From: Pelargonium x hortorum
Taxonomy: Eukaryota; Streptophyta; Magnoliopsida; Geraniales; Geraniaceae
Direction: 5' to 3'
Length of the DNA: 64,000 bases
Assembly: GCA_036897525.1 (NCBI GenBank)
Contig: JAYMTJ010000037.1
Span: 1 to 64,000 of the forward strand
Each line of letters opens with the position of its first letter. Within the stretch, counting starts at the first letter, position 1. The translations under genes were made by a program, and so were the position numbers. Shown here one piece after another: positions 25,231-37,300 of the stretch. The notes beneath the pieces are model-generated. The model saw only the letters and a program-made list of their open reading frames with translations, had not been told where the DNA came from and did not search any database.

Positions 25231-26934
25231 TGCTTTGTGGGGTTATAGTGTTTAGGGATTCTCTTTATCTTACTCTATACAATTGACTTCTTTTTGGATA
25301 TGACTGTGTTTACGTGGTTTTCTACTCGGAGATTCCTTTATTAAAGAAAAAAGAGGAGGGCTGCTAAAATAGTATAAAGCACACGACGAATTAAGTAAGA
25401 GTTTTCCTTTATTTAGTACTTAGAAATCTCAGTGTCTTGGAAGTAAAAATAAAAAAAAGGGTATACCTTTATCTAAGAGTTTATGAAATTGAAGTTAAAT
25501 AGGTAAATCAATCACCTTATGACATGCGTATAGATTTATATATAAGTACTCTTAACTAGAACTAGAGAATCTAGAAAGTTTAAACCTATGTACTATCATC
25601 GCTGAGGTAAAGTTAACTTGATAAGACAGGTAACTCTATAATAAAGCTTTTATATATCTTATCTTTTGCAACTTAATTTGCTTGTATACTGTAATTCAGT
25701 AAAAAAGCAAGGATAATTCATAGTCATTATTAGGGATAAGCGGGACTTCTATTTTCCTACATCGAGTTTTTATTGTACTCATAGTTCAGCCGGACTGGTA
25801 TTCTTGTACCCATTTGAGCCCGTTTCATAACTACAGGGCCGAGTTTACTCTAGCGCAACTCTTCTTAGACCTTTAGATTTGGGTGCAAAATATAGGGCAT
25901 AATGAAGAATTTTTTTTGTTTTATAAAGATAAAGCAATTCCTAGGGTTCGCAAGATCTAATCTTTTACATTAATATCACTTACTGAAGTCAACGCAGCTT
26001 TTATGGAAGTAAAACTTAACCCTTTGCGAAGGTAGAAGAAGGAGATCGGGAATTCTAAAATAGTATAGGCGTTGAGGGGCAATAAATATCCAGAGCCTTT
26101 ATACAAAAACACGAGGAATAAAAACTAAGGTATATCCAAGAAAGAATATTCTAGGAAACTTATGGTGTAAACTGCAATTGCCTCAAGCATTAGGCCAAGA
26201 GAATTTGCACGCAATCGGCAAGAGTTGGTAATGTATTATCTCCTCTACTCTAAGTTATGTTCTTGGAACCAGGTAAGGAAAGGCCCTAGTTTAGTATGTA
26301 TACAGAATATCAATCAATATAGGTATTCCCGGCAAATAGAATTTCAGATTTATCAAATCTACCCCCTTTTTTTTTTAGATAAGCTAGAACTAATTAGATT
26401 AGACGACAAAAAACCCACCTTATACAGTAAGTAGGTAGAACTTCACATCGAATTCTGCTTTTAGACTCAAGTTGTTTAGCGTACTAATAAGCTAAGCCGC
26501 CCTATCCCTAACCTCTGTACAGAAAAGGCATAACAAACCTAAAATAACTTGTACAAATAAAACCTTTTTGACACAGAATCCAGAATAAAGAATATTTCAG
26601 TACCTTCTAAACTAAATTTGATTTTTTGAAAAGTGCGGCGAGAACTCTTAAATCTTCTTAATTAATAAGTAAAGCGTTTCTAATCTAAAGGCTTTAAATT
26701 AAAGGATTACTATGAATTAGATGTCATTCCCAAAAAATTAGAGTACTTAACTAAGTCCGATAGTAGCAAACGAGGCTTTCCTTATAGAACAGGGTCAGTT
26801 GAAACTGCCTAAAACTTTTGTTAGATCAAAGAAAAAGACTTGGGAGATGAGATCCAGTCTTATATCGGGTATCCAGTAAGTGAAATAGAAATCCTTTTAC
26901 TTATCATTAATTGAAAAGATTCTCTATTTCTATC

Positions 26935-27003
26935 TATATTTGAACCTGGGTCTTTTGGAAGTGTATCCGCAGACGCGCAAAGGCTAACTACCAAATCGCA
27001 TAC
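26935..27003 (-). pseudogene. possible tRNA relic
   Basis: Minus strand: GATTTGGTAGTTAGC looks like a D arm, and CCCAGGTTCAAAT like the 5' half of a T arm, at roughly tRNA spacing. The middle (GCGCGTCTGCGGA) is much richer in G+C than its surroundings and may be an old anticodon arm. Neither the anticodon stem nor the T stem pairs properly, and no acceptor is visible. Identity unknown; it could be chance. Confidence 0.22.
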
Positions 27004-28040
27004 TTACATTTTTATGTCACAGATAAGCTTGCTGCAATAACTCGAACCTCCTTGTAACAGGTAAATCCTATGGTCCCTCAACCCACTTTTGACAGGAAAC
27101 ACTATCTTCACGAAAAATAACTGTATAAATTAACAAGGTTTGGGTTAATAATACACAAATGCTTTCAGAATTATACAATAGAGCCGGAAGGGTTTTTCTT
27201 CTACTTGGAATCCTAGGAGTCTACCAAGGAATTAAACTAAGAAAATTCTCAGGATAAGAAGAATTTTTAGAGTTCGGCAAAAAAGACTAAGTTCCTTTTT
27301 ATATTCCGGGTAATCAGAGGCATTCTATACTCTCGAGCTCTTGTCAACCCTTCCAAAATAACTCTAATGTAGGCTTTACTTTTTGAATTATATACAGCCT
27401 GGAAATAAAATGACTCATTTTATTTAACAAAGCGAGGAGGAATTAAACTTACTTTTATTCTTAGATAAACTGACTCTAAATTACACAAACAAATGGGTAG
27501 GCGGAGTTTAGCCTTAATAAGTACCCCTTCATTATAGTAAAATAGAAAAAACACGCCCTATTGAGCCCGTGCGGGTTCCCAAGGAAGGCGTTCACTAATC
27601 AGGGAAACATTTGCCTATAATACCTATGCTTTTGCTACTGTCACTGAAATACACCTTATTCTGAATGCTGACAAACAAAAAAGCTCCTTGCGAATACTAT
27701 ACACAGCATTCTCCGGGGCTATAGGCTTAACATAAATACATTTTAAAAGGATACAAAAAACTTAGCATGGCTAAACGAGTATAACTCACAAGGGGGTTCC
27801 TCAGATATAGGGTCGAGAAAAGATAGGAGTTCCTTAATTTTCAATATAGATAAGCTTTTCTTCTTATTTTGTATAATTGAGTGGTTAATAAACCCATTTT
27901 CGTAGAGAAGCATAAGTGGATTCCAGTATCCAAAATAGAAAGGGCTACCTACTTATATTATAGCTTTGAAACAAAGGGCTTTGTTTCCGGGTACGCTAGA
28001 AGAATACAATTGGTAAGGATAAGGCTCTTTAGTTTATTGC
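27004..28040. other. gene-free DNA 3' of trnW
   Basis: I see no gene. A T-arm-like GGAGGTTCGAG on the minus strand near 27035-27060 has no matching stem. An open frame reading into trnW (27881-28108) is a shadow: its last residues are simply the tRNA read in antisense. Confidence 0.5.
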
Positions 28041-28114
28041 CGCACTCTGTAGGATTTGAACCCACGACATCGGGTTTTGGAGACCCGCGTTCTACCGGGC
28101 TGAACTAAGAGTGC
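28041..28114 (-). tRNA. trnW: tRNA-Trp (CCA), plastid type
   Basis: This is a fully paired 74-nt cloverleaf. The acceptor GCACTCT/AGAGTGC has 7 of 7 pairs. The D stem GTTC/GAAC is perfect around AGCCCGGTA. The anticodon stem CGGGT/ACCCG is perfect around CTCCAAA, which gives anticodon CCA. The variable loop is ATGTC. The T stem GTGGG/CCTAC (one G-U) closes TTCAAAT. The discriminator is G and no CCA is encoded. From memory it is nearly identical to land-plant plastid trnW, the copy that seed-plant mitochondria use for UGG codons. Compared with that gene, the third acceptor pair has changed from G-C to A-T on both sides, a compensatory change that suggests selection on the fold. A decayed relative lies 3.3 kb away on the same strand. 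This is the best-supported gene in the window. Confidence 0.95.
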
Positions 28115-28118
28115 TTGC

Positions 28119-28128
28119 TATAGCTATA
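28119..28128. repeat. 10-bp palindrome just upstream of trnW
   Basis: TATAGCTATA lies 4 bp upstream of the tRNA-Trp 5' end. It is short and AT-rich, so chance is quite possible. It is noted because the other intact tRNA gene also has an AT palindrome close upstream. Confidence 0.35.
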
Positions 28129-29393
28129 TAAGGTACTTGTACTATAACTCATAAAGTAGAATCTAATTTATATACCTAAATAGAAAGAGGGGCCTCTAGC
28201 ACCGCTCCCAAAAACCTTTCTATTTAAAGAATTTGATTTAAAAGGCGCCAGCTGGGTTCGTTTTCTACGTCTTTTTAATAATGCCAAGGGCAGGCCAATT
28301 CCCAAGGCGGGTTGTCTAATATAAATGAGGTTTAATGTATAATTCTTAGCTCCCCAATGTTTTTTTTGGAAGGGTCGGTCCGTACTAGACTCCTAATTTT
28401 CCTTAGTTGTAGCCTTACCTCTAAAAGGCAAGTACAACATTGCCGAGCGAATTTATGTACTAAAAAGAAGTCTTGGTTTGGTAGGATATCTTGTAAAAGT
28501 AGCTCCCAGAGAGAAATAGTAACTACATTTTTTACTTAGTCATTTTAGTTTTTGATAAAAAATTATGTTGTGTTGAATAAGGTAAGGGCCTTATCAATAA
28601 AGAGAATAATATAATTAAAGTCTAATTTGTATTACTTTATCTTCAAAAGACTACTATACTAGAATTAGAAACTGCCCCTGTTGTCTGCCTGTTTATTTAA
28701 TAGCGCCCCTCAAGAGTATTTCTTAGTTTGATTTTATTAGCCTTTTAGAAGTGTTGTGCGACTTGAACTCGTGTAGTTGTTGTATTCTGTACTCTATTCG
28801 GGGTTAAAGAAAGACATTGAGGAAAGTCTAAATAGCTAAAGAAAAGGTAATTTGTTTTTACAAAGACAGTAGAGTATATGTAGAACTAAAGGCAAGCTTG
28901 CTTGTTTTCTTATTTTCCTAATCCAGTTTTAAAGTTGGAAAAGAGGGGAGTCACTAAGGAACGGTTAAAGTAAAGGACGAAGTAATTCTTAATGAATAGG
29001 GCAGATTTAAGCAACAAAGTAAGGAGTTAGGTGCTCTTGTAATCCTCCGTTTCTGCAGAGTAAGATAGGTAGCTACTCATAAGAAATAGGGTATTCTGAG
29101 TAAGGTACGGATACAGAGTTCTACTAAAACAAGGAATATTTAACCTTTTCGCTGGCACGCGTTTCTCAAGTTATTTATAGTGTTTGTTAACCAAAAGTAG
29201 GTAAACCAATTACAAGAAAGAGGGCAAAGCTGGGGTCAAGAAAACCTTTACTTATAATATAAATAGAAAAGGAGAAAGAGTTGTATAGGGCTGTGTCAAT
29301 GGGTCTTTATCGGAAACGGATTACCTTCAGAATACAAATACAGGAACAGCAACAAGAATCTCTGAATATACCTTCTATATATAAGGAGCTCCT

Positions 29394-29403
29394 AGGCGTA
29401 AGT
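29394..29403. repeat. AGGAGCTCCT word
   Basis: An exact copy of the ten-base palindrome also found at 10305, 50029 and 63472. About 0.02 copies would be expected in 64 kb from base composition. Confidence 0.7.
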
Positions 29404-29666
29404 TTTACAGGATTGACTCTACAGAAGACTTTGAAACCTTCCTGTTCTACATACTATTGGTTGTACTTACCGGAAATAAATGACTTTAGCTTCAGCTCTT
29501 TCTAACAACTATCTTGAAAAACTCTCAGTAAAATGATAACAGAAACCTAATATGACTATCCAGAATGTCTTTTATTGACAGTTAGGATAACCTTTAGTTG
29601 GTTTTTTTAAGAGCCCAGTAAATAAAAAAAAAGAGCGAACAACAGGGAATGTCTCCTTCTCCTCCA

Positions 29667-29685
29667 TTTCTTTCTTTCTTTCTTT
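29667..29685. repeat. (TTTC)4 microsatellite
   Basis: Four TTTC units plus TTT, on the pyrimidine side. The reverse-complement type, (AAAG)4, occurs at 36066-36084. Confidence 0.85.
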
Positions 29686-29864
29686 AAAGCTAAAGTCATT
29701 TTGGTAAAGACAGAACTGAAAGGTAGGTTGTTTTCCTCTTGTATTATTAAGTTTTTATTAAACCTCTTTTAGGCTGGCATACAAATAGAAAAGTGGGCTT
29801 AGTAGAGTTTGTTTATCCGCGAGGGATTCTAATTAGATCTCACTCTTGGGTCTATATTATTATA

Positions 29865-29889
29865 GGGTAGGGTAGGGTAGGGTAGGGTA
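29865..29889 (+). repeat. (GGGTA)5, possible G-quadruplex
   Basis: Five exact GGGTA units. Five GGG runs separated by TA meet the usual pattern for a G-quadruplex on the plus strand. The unit is telomere-like in appearance, but the tract is short and internal, so no telomere function is claimed. Confidence 0.9.
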
Positions 29890-31431
29890 CTGTTTTGTTC
29901 AACAAGATATAAAACAAACTTCAGTATATTTTCTTTAAAAAGGTTTTAAGAAAAGAAGTCAGACTTATTTCAAACAAGCGGAATAGAGTGAAGAGTCTTT
30001 ATCTTATCTATCCTCGTATCTTAGACTACAACCTAAAAACTTTTTGAATTCCTTTTGGAGCGGTTTAGGAGCTCATCAAAATGAAGTACCCTCTTGAACC
30101 AACCCCTTTTATTTATTGGAAGTATGAACACTCAATCTTTATAGTATTTAATAGGAGAGGTCCCTTACTTAATTGTGGAGTGCCCATGAACTTATTACTT
30201 ATATTAAATTAAAAAGGGAATCCTAGTACTTAAATTGCTTAGTTTTTAAAGTGCAGTTATGACTTATTCGGAATTTTACGTACAACGCTTTTTTTATCAG
30301 GATTTCCATTACTCTCTAGAGTTTCCGGACAAAGGGCGAAGGCTGGCAATCCTATAAAACTAAAACACGTACCCGCCGCATTAATCGGGGAACCCTAATG
30401 TCTTGTGGAGAGAGAAACCGCGGTTATGTGTAGTCTTAAAAAATCTCCCTACGCGCGAATATAACAAGTTTTTATTGCAGGAACCCCCCTAGATTCACTA
30501 AGTAAAACCCAACTCCTTGTTCAAACTCTAGCTGTAACAGAATACCTTTCAATTTTTGTGTCTACAGGGTACCCTGGACTCTATATGAGAAGCTTATTAA
30601 CAGTCTCGAAAGGTCTTGATCTAAATAGTTATACTTATTTTAGCGCCCTAACACTAACGCGGGTAAAATCACTGAGATTATCATTTTTGTCTCTGGTTAA
30701 TTAAGTATTACATGCTGTTAAGGGTTTTAAAGCTCCACTGAACAAAGAGAGCTAAAGTGCTTCTTATTTTGAGCAAGGGTTCGAATCGAGATAGTCTAAA
30801 GATCCAGGGCTTTAGGACTGTTTCTCTCTTATGAAATGAAAAGTGCACAAAAACAAAAGGGAGGCTCTCGAATTATATCTCTGAATCATTTTCTAAAATA
30901 GGGCACATTTTTTGAGCTGACTATTCCAATGAGTTTTAAGAAAAATGCCTTTAACACAATTACAGGAGTCTCCAAAGTTTTCTTAATATTGGGAAATCCT
31001 ATAATATAAAGAAATTCTTTCTCTTTATAGGGTACCCCTCCCAATTATTAATGGGCTAGAGTTCTCTTATTCCTTATAATCTGAAACTGGAAACACAGAA
31101 CCAGAGACAAAAAAAAGACTACAAACTATTTTGTTTTGACATTTCCAGAAATTTAATTAAGAGTAGGAACTTACTTACATATTTAGCACACCGTGAACTG
31201 TATTTATTGAAACGTAAGCAGTGACAAGTGACTTACATACATGGTGGGGTATGCTTTGGATTGGAGGCTATTGAATAGAATACCTTTTGCTATGTTAAAA
31301 AAGACCTTGGCTGTAGAGATTACTATGAATAGATCGGGGAACCTATTAAGAGATGCTCCAGTAGCCACTCTCTAAAATTATTGTAAACTTGTTCCTTTTT
31401 TTGGGTAGTGCATAGAAATAGAAACTAAGAT

Positions 31432-31500
31432 CACAGGATTCGAACCAACGACATACTTGTCAATTGACCCGAGGTCTACCGGATTTAGAAAAGAGATCGC
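31432..31500 (-). pseudogene. broken tRNA-Trp-like copy
   Basis: Minus strand. From CCGGTAGA to AATCCT it lines up without gaps with the intact trnW: I count 34 identities in 48 positions. CCGGTAGA, GGGTC, ATGTCGT, GGTTC and AATCCT are kept at the same spacing. The anticodon and the 3' half of its stem are lost (one identity in eleven) and two bases are added in the D loop. A TCTA/TAGA D stem can still form, but the T stem has a central mismatch and the acceptor is only partly paired. It is most simply an old duplicate of trnW, 3.3 kb away on the same strand, or a decayed independent plastid insertion. Confidence 0.55.
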
Positions 31501-34249
31501 ATTTACGGGTTAGCAGCGGATAAGCGGCTACTTTCATTTCACCAGCTTTATATAAGATATAAGGGAGGGTTTTTTTAGAGGCAAGGAAGGCTATTCACAG
31601 GTGAAGGTAGGATTTTGTTCTATTTAAGTGATTTCAAGTACACGGTGTGTAAAAGTAAGGGGCAAATCTAAGTAGTATAGGTTAGGGTTTTTCCGTTCCG
31701 TATTGCAAACTTCGGCACTTCTAAATAGAGTCATTTGGTCTTATGGCTTCTGCTTTATTTTCTAATAGAATAGGGAATCCAGGCAATTCTAAGAGTAAGT
31801 TAAAAAAAGTCGGGATACAGAATTTCTGACTATCCAGTGAAACCCAGTTAACGAAACGAATACTACATACATATTATTTCCTTCGTCAGGATGCCCGCAG
31901 TCGCAGTTGGGTACAACACTTATCTATTATCTATAAGGGTTTCTACCCTCTTTTATTAATGATAAGAACCGGGGCAAGAGGTATTATCCTTAACAACTAT
32001 GACAACTAATAATTATACTTTACACTATAGGAATACTAATAATACTAACTGCTGTATATTCCATTAGTAACTAATTTAACAAGTAAGTATCTCTTTCCTT
32101 CCTTAAAGTAAAGGTGGGAAGTCTACGGGTTATAGGTTTGTTTTTAATAAGTTACTTCAGAGTTGAAGCGGCTAGGTAACTATTAAAGTAAAATAGTGCT
32201 TTTCTTTTGTTTCCAATCTCTAAAGCCAAAGTAAATTGTACTAATTAAGGACTATAGTAGAAGTAAAAGAACGCTTGTTTTCTTGTCTTTCTGAGCCCGT
32301 TTATAATAAAAAGCGGGGATTGGGGGTATTAATCTGCTTTTATGTATTGGATTCCTTAACCAAGACTAAACTTAAGGAAGATAAGCATCTAAAAGAAGTT
32401 CTTTTGTAGGGCTTTTTCATTTTTTCTATTATGAGGTTTTCTATTTAGGAAGTCCTAGAAATAGTAAGAGTCTATAATACTATTTTGTTTGGTCGAGGTA
32501 GTTAGAATCCTTTTCTGACTGATTAGGGAAGTTGTAAGTACTTTTACTGAATAAGTTAAGGTAGGTTAGGTTTGGGAGGGGAGTTTAGAAAAAAAAAGTC
32601 TAGTGAATTTCTAGATGGAAAAAAACTTATTATATACATGGGAATAAAAAAGAATTGAACTTCTCTAATCGCGACACCCAAATAATGAGGAATAATCTAA
32701 GACTACCTTCCTCAGAATACTTTGCTCTTTGCTTCATTTTAATACCGTTCTCTAACTCTATTCAGAACTATACTCTTATAGGTATAGGCTGTCGGCTATA
32801 TCTTTCTTCTTTTTGGTACCTCTAGCTACAGTGTTACTCGGATTCCTACTCTACCTTATCTCAAAACCTGTACTCTTATAGGGTATGGGCCCTGCTCTTA
32901 CGGGGCAGGTATGAGTTATTACCTTTTAAGATTAGTCTTAATTTATTATATATGTTATAGAAGTTAGTTTAATACTTATGATAACAAAGGTTTAGTCTTT
33001 CTTTAGTTGAAATTTGTTCTTCCAAGATCTAAAAGGCAGTACAATAGGCTAAAAAGTTTATTACTTTATTTAAATCCACGGGGCTTAATGTCTTAATAAG
33101 CAAGGTAAAAAGATCTTAAGTTTTAGGCTAAGAAGCAACTCTTTAAATATATTATAAATAGAAAACTAAGGGTTTAGGTTACACTAAGTAGATGTAGGGT
33201 ATATTTCTTTAATTAAAAGTCTTGTTGTCAATTAGATTCTCTAAGGTATGTCTATAGACTTCAGTCTAGGTTAGGTGCTTTCGGGATGCTAAAATAAAGA
33301 ATTAAATGTAACATCTGAGCACGCACTGTAATTCATGTTTTTTTTAGGAAATGGTCGGACATAGTTCCTAATTATACCTACTCCTGTTATATTGGGTATT
33401 TTGACTCGGGACGCTTAAACCTTTATATTATTCATTCTATTCTGGATCTTAAGTTTTTAAGTTTAAGCAGGGATTCTAAATTGAAAGAGAGGCTTAGGTA
33501 TTTTGCCAGGTATTAGTTTCCTACAAAAGAAGAAGTCCGGGTTGCAATCAATCCATCGAAACTTAATTTAACCAAATGTTGCTTATAAGATCTATAATTG
33601 ATACTGAAAATTCAGAGGTTGAATCCACTTGTCAACCCAGGAATCTAAAAGACTTGTTGATCCCGATGTATGCTCAAAACATTCTGTATTTAAGAATTGC
33701 CAGGAATTTGTCAAATTAAACTTCCTACTTTTCTACAAAATTCCTTATTTTAGAACCAGAGTAGAAATTCAAGTCAGAATTGTTAAAAAAGATGGATCAC
33801 AGATAATTTTAGTAAATTACGTGTAGACAGTGAATCCTGGGTTTCGCGTTTGTTCTTAACACGGGGTACTCCGTATATTCTTACACTAGGAATAGACACT
33901 AAGGGTGCTCCCATTTAAGATTGATATATCGCCAACGCTCTTACCTAAAGTTTCTACGCTTTCGAAATATATAACAAATTTTCTATTTATACTTACCCAA
34001 GTAAAAGAAAGTAATTAGCTTACTTTATTGAAAACATAGTTAGCAGATAGCTAACATATTGGACTCTGGAAATATCTGCTTTGCTTAATACGAAAAAAGA
34101 ATTTGATAAATCTCAACAAATATATCAAAAGGAGACCCTTTTTTACAAATCTGGATAAATAAAATAGGCAGCCTTCAATCTGTGTAAAAAAATGACTTAT
34201 AAATAAAGTGCAATATCGGATTTTAACTTTAACAGGGGGTCGCTGGAAT
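31501..34249. other. gene-free DNA, 31.5-34.2 kb
   Basis: I see no gene. GGGAATCC occurs at 31773. The plus strand around 32460-32580 is clearly G-rich and C-poor. A similar phrase, TACTCTTATAGG, appears twice about 100 bp apart near 32770 and 32870. The only open frames are at 65-74 codons and without recognisable content. Confidence 0.55.
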
Positions 34250-34310
34250 GTCATCGTCATACCGGTAGAGAGCACTTAGCTACGAAAAATGTAACAGGTT
34301 CGAACCCATA
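34250..34310 (+). pseudogene. tRNA-Arg(ACG)-like relic
   Basis: AGAGCACTTAGCTACGAA matches, from memory, 16 of 18 bases of plastid tRNA-Arg(ACG) across the D-arm 3' half and the anticodon loop; the loop CTACGAA keeps anticodon ACG. It is followed at about the right distance by AGGTTCGAACCC as a T arm. The 3' half of the anticodon stem and the outer T-stem pairs are lost, a few bases are added in the D arm, and no acceptor is visible. Plant mitochondria normally import tRNA-Arg, so a decayed plastid insertion is the likely origin. Confidence 0.42.
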
Positions 34311-37300
34311 ACCATAAGACAAAGAAACCCCTCTCTTCTCTTTTCTCTTATCCCGTAGGGTAAAAATCCCTCTTCAGTCTCTCCTATTTCGATTCCTATT
34401 TATTATAAGTCTCTAGGCATCTCCCTTAACCTTAAGGCTCTAACTGGCTGGTATAGCTCTCAATAAACAAGTATGTCCTAACAAAGAAAAGAAGAAGTAA
34501 GTCAAATTCAAATGAAGACGGAGTCATAAGAGTTGAAGAAGGGTTTTGTCTGAAGGAAGAGGGATTTGATTTATAAAAAAAAAGCTAAAAAAAATGTATT
34601 TAATACAAAAAATAGAATTAATAGCTTGGGTAAGAAAAAAGATTTGCTGCGTTTACTTATTAAAAAGAAAAGTGCAACTATAGCCGCCCTATATAAAATA
34701 GGTATAGCTTTATAGCCTTTGAATATCCTAAGATTGACTTACTTAGCTTAGTTAGGGTATTCCTTTACTTTACCCCGTAGAGCTCTAAGAGATTGCAACT
34801 TTCTATTTGTATTGTAGTAAATATTTCTAGTATTAGAATTAGAGTTAGCCCTTTTAAAATAAATGACTTTATCACAGTTTATTCTTTACTTGTCAAGAAA
34901 TCGGGAAATCTTGACTATTGTGAGGTTTACGCCTTATAATAATAATTAGCTAAATCTTAATATATAACAGAAATGGAATTTTGAAGGCGTAGAAAATGCC
35001 TGGTAGAGGGATAACCCGGCGAATTAAGAGATTCTAAGTTTATTTCTTTATTTATATAATAGGCATCTAATTTTAGTTATTCTTCCTTTTGTAAACTTAA
35101 TTAACTAAAGTAAACCCGCCATTAACTTATTTAGGGATCCCGTTACCTTATTTTAATAGAAAATTCCCTAATATCTAAATAAATACCTTATTAAATTAAG
35201 AGTGAGCCTACGTGCTAAAGGGGCAACCACTCTCCTATACTTTTATGTCGGTAAGTTTCTACCCAAGTCAATGTTTCAATGGAAAGAAATTCTTAATTTA
35301 ATTCTTCTTAGGATTTTAAGGAATGGTACAAAATAGACTATCGCCGAAGTTTTGAGACTAAAGCAAGAACTTATTTCAAATAAATGGCTAGAACTCTTTG
35401 GCGAACGGACCTACAACTACAAGGGGGGGTCTATTCTCTGCACTATATATCATATATATTGCTAAGATTCCTGGAAGAAATTAAGGTTAAAATAAAAAGA
35501 AACTGCAAAAAAACAGCCCATTAGAATACTAAGTGATCCTGTTATCATACAAGTAGGCGCAAAATGGGCCCGGAGTTTTGGTTAATTAAAGCTTCAGATA
35601 AAAAAATATATATTTCTACTTTCGCTTGTACGAAATTTTGACACCCTTACGAGAAAACTAAACTTATTGCATATTACTTAACTTAATTAGTTATATCTCT
35701 TTATTTGAGCACCTCTAGCTTTGCGTTTATTTGTATTACATATTTCGTGGTTCCCTAAAAAGAAAAGACCCGGAAAAAGTAAGAGGATAAACTAGCATCT
35801 AATTATTAAATCGTAGGAGTACCCTCAAGCTCAACCTGCGTAGAACAGACAAAAACAGCTATACATACATCTAATAGCAACCAAATAAGGAGCTTTCTTC
35901 GATTCTTATGGACTTCGTAGGATTCTCGTCAATACTGAAAAATTTATACCTTATATAACTCTTGAACATGGGTGAGTCATAACATTAAGGATCCCTATAA
36001 ATAAATAAATATAAAAGGGATTAAACAAAGCTGGAATAGCCCCTTAATACTTCATAATTAATATTAAAGAAAGAAAGAAAGAAATAACTTAGTGGGTGAA
36101 CTTCAGCAGAGTTTGGAAATTTAATACAATAGGACAATTACGACCTCGCAAAAGCCTCTAAACCGAAGGTAAAAAATCACAAACCAAGTTTTATCCACTT
36201 GGCTTTACTCGAAATACCCAAATTCCCTTACTGACAGCCATAATTAATAGGAATATAAAGTTAAACCAGCATATCACTCTTTCATCGACAGTACAACCGA
36301 CAAGCCCCTCTACACTATTCTAAATAATTAAAGCCTCTATATAAGTTAGAGTTAGAAAGAAGCTCTCTAATGAAAACCCATAAAAGTGAAATGAAAGTTT
36401 TTTTTATTCTGGCTGTGGTCCTAGTTAAGACGGTACTCTAATACTTAAGAATAATTACTATACTCTAGACTTCACTTCCTAGCCTAGCTACAATAAGGGA
36501 ATACAAGTATATCTTTGTATGTATCTCTCGTAAGTCTATCTCTTATCCTAACCTCCTATCCTAACGAGTGCTCATTCCTAAATATGTATTAGAAACTAGA
36601 GTTAATTCTAGTAATTAGAGATAGTAAGAGTAATGGGTATTATAGGATGTATAAAAGATAGTTGTGTAGGGAGGGAAGGCATAGGCCATGTGATATAGTT
36701 CTAAAGAAAGTCCTAAGTCCAATAAAAACACCTTAAAAAAAGGCAGCTGAACTAGCAAGAATTCTGGAAATAATTAAAGATTTAGAGAAGAATATTGAAG
36801 CTAAAGAGCTCCAGGTTACTTGTTCTAGACAGTCCTAATAGTTTGAGTTCTTCTTCTTTTGCTAATGAAAACAAGCTGCACTTGTATTGCCAGTATTGAT
36901 AGCTAGGATTCTCTAATGGAAAAGGTGCCCGTCTAGTGGATACGCAATAAATATTTCTATTCCGGCTGTTACTGTATCTAGTTTCTCTTAAATTGTTAAA
37001 GTTTACTTTTGTTAAGTAGGTACGAGTTGCGCAAAAGGAATACATTATTAGCCTCTAAAGTTCCGGCACATAGATCAGTTAACCCCCCTCAAAAAAATAG
37101 GAAATCTCTAAACCGGCGATAAAACCCTTTCCTCTTAATCTGGCTTATACTTTCGCAAGCTCCGTTATGAAACCTTTAGAATAAAAAAAGGGTTTAGCTT
37201 TACTATGCAACGAATATCTATACTTCTAGGAATACTATAGCAAATGCCTCGACAATTTGACTCGAGTAGGGTTATACTAGTTTACACTTATTCTAAAAGT

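Larger units (their letters stand above)
19148..26934. other. gene-free DNA, 19.1-26.9 kb
   Basis: I see no assignable gene. A 102-codon plus-strand frame (22910-23218) and a 71-codon minus-strand frame (22957-23172) overlap; neither resembles a known protein. From 21500 to 21730 the plus strand is C-rich. A compact hairpin lies at 25218-25230 and GGGATCCC at 21301-21308. No rRNA, intron or mobile element is recognisable. Confidence 0.6.
28129..31431. other. gene-free DNA, 28.1-31.4 kb
   Basis: I see no protein gene. It holds two short tandem repeats (TTTC at 29667 and GGGTA at 29865), AGGAGCTCCT at 29394 and GGGAATCC at 30216. The stretch at 28755-28810 has a weak minus-strand T-arm look and was not called. 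Confidence 0.6.

Noticed and set aside
27035-27090. Minus-strand GGAGGTTCGAG resembling a tRNA T arm
   Set aside because: No complementary 3' half of the T stem, no acceptor, and no credible anticodon arm.
27881-28108. 75-codon frame ending in HSVGFEPTTSGFGDPRSTGLN
   Set aside because: The tail is the antisense translation of the tRNA-Trp gene, a common false positive.
28755-28812. Minus-strand ACGAGTTCAAGTCGC with TAGAGTAC upstream, a possible tRNA relic
   Set aside because: Spacing is wrong and only a few pairs form.
30760-30805. AAGGGTTCGAATCGAGA, T-arm-like
   Set aside because: Stem pairs are few and no acceptor or anticodon arm surrounds it.
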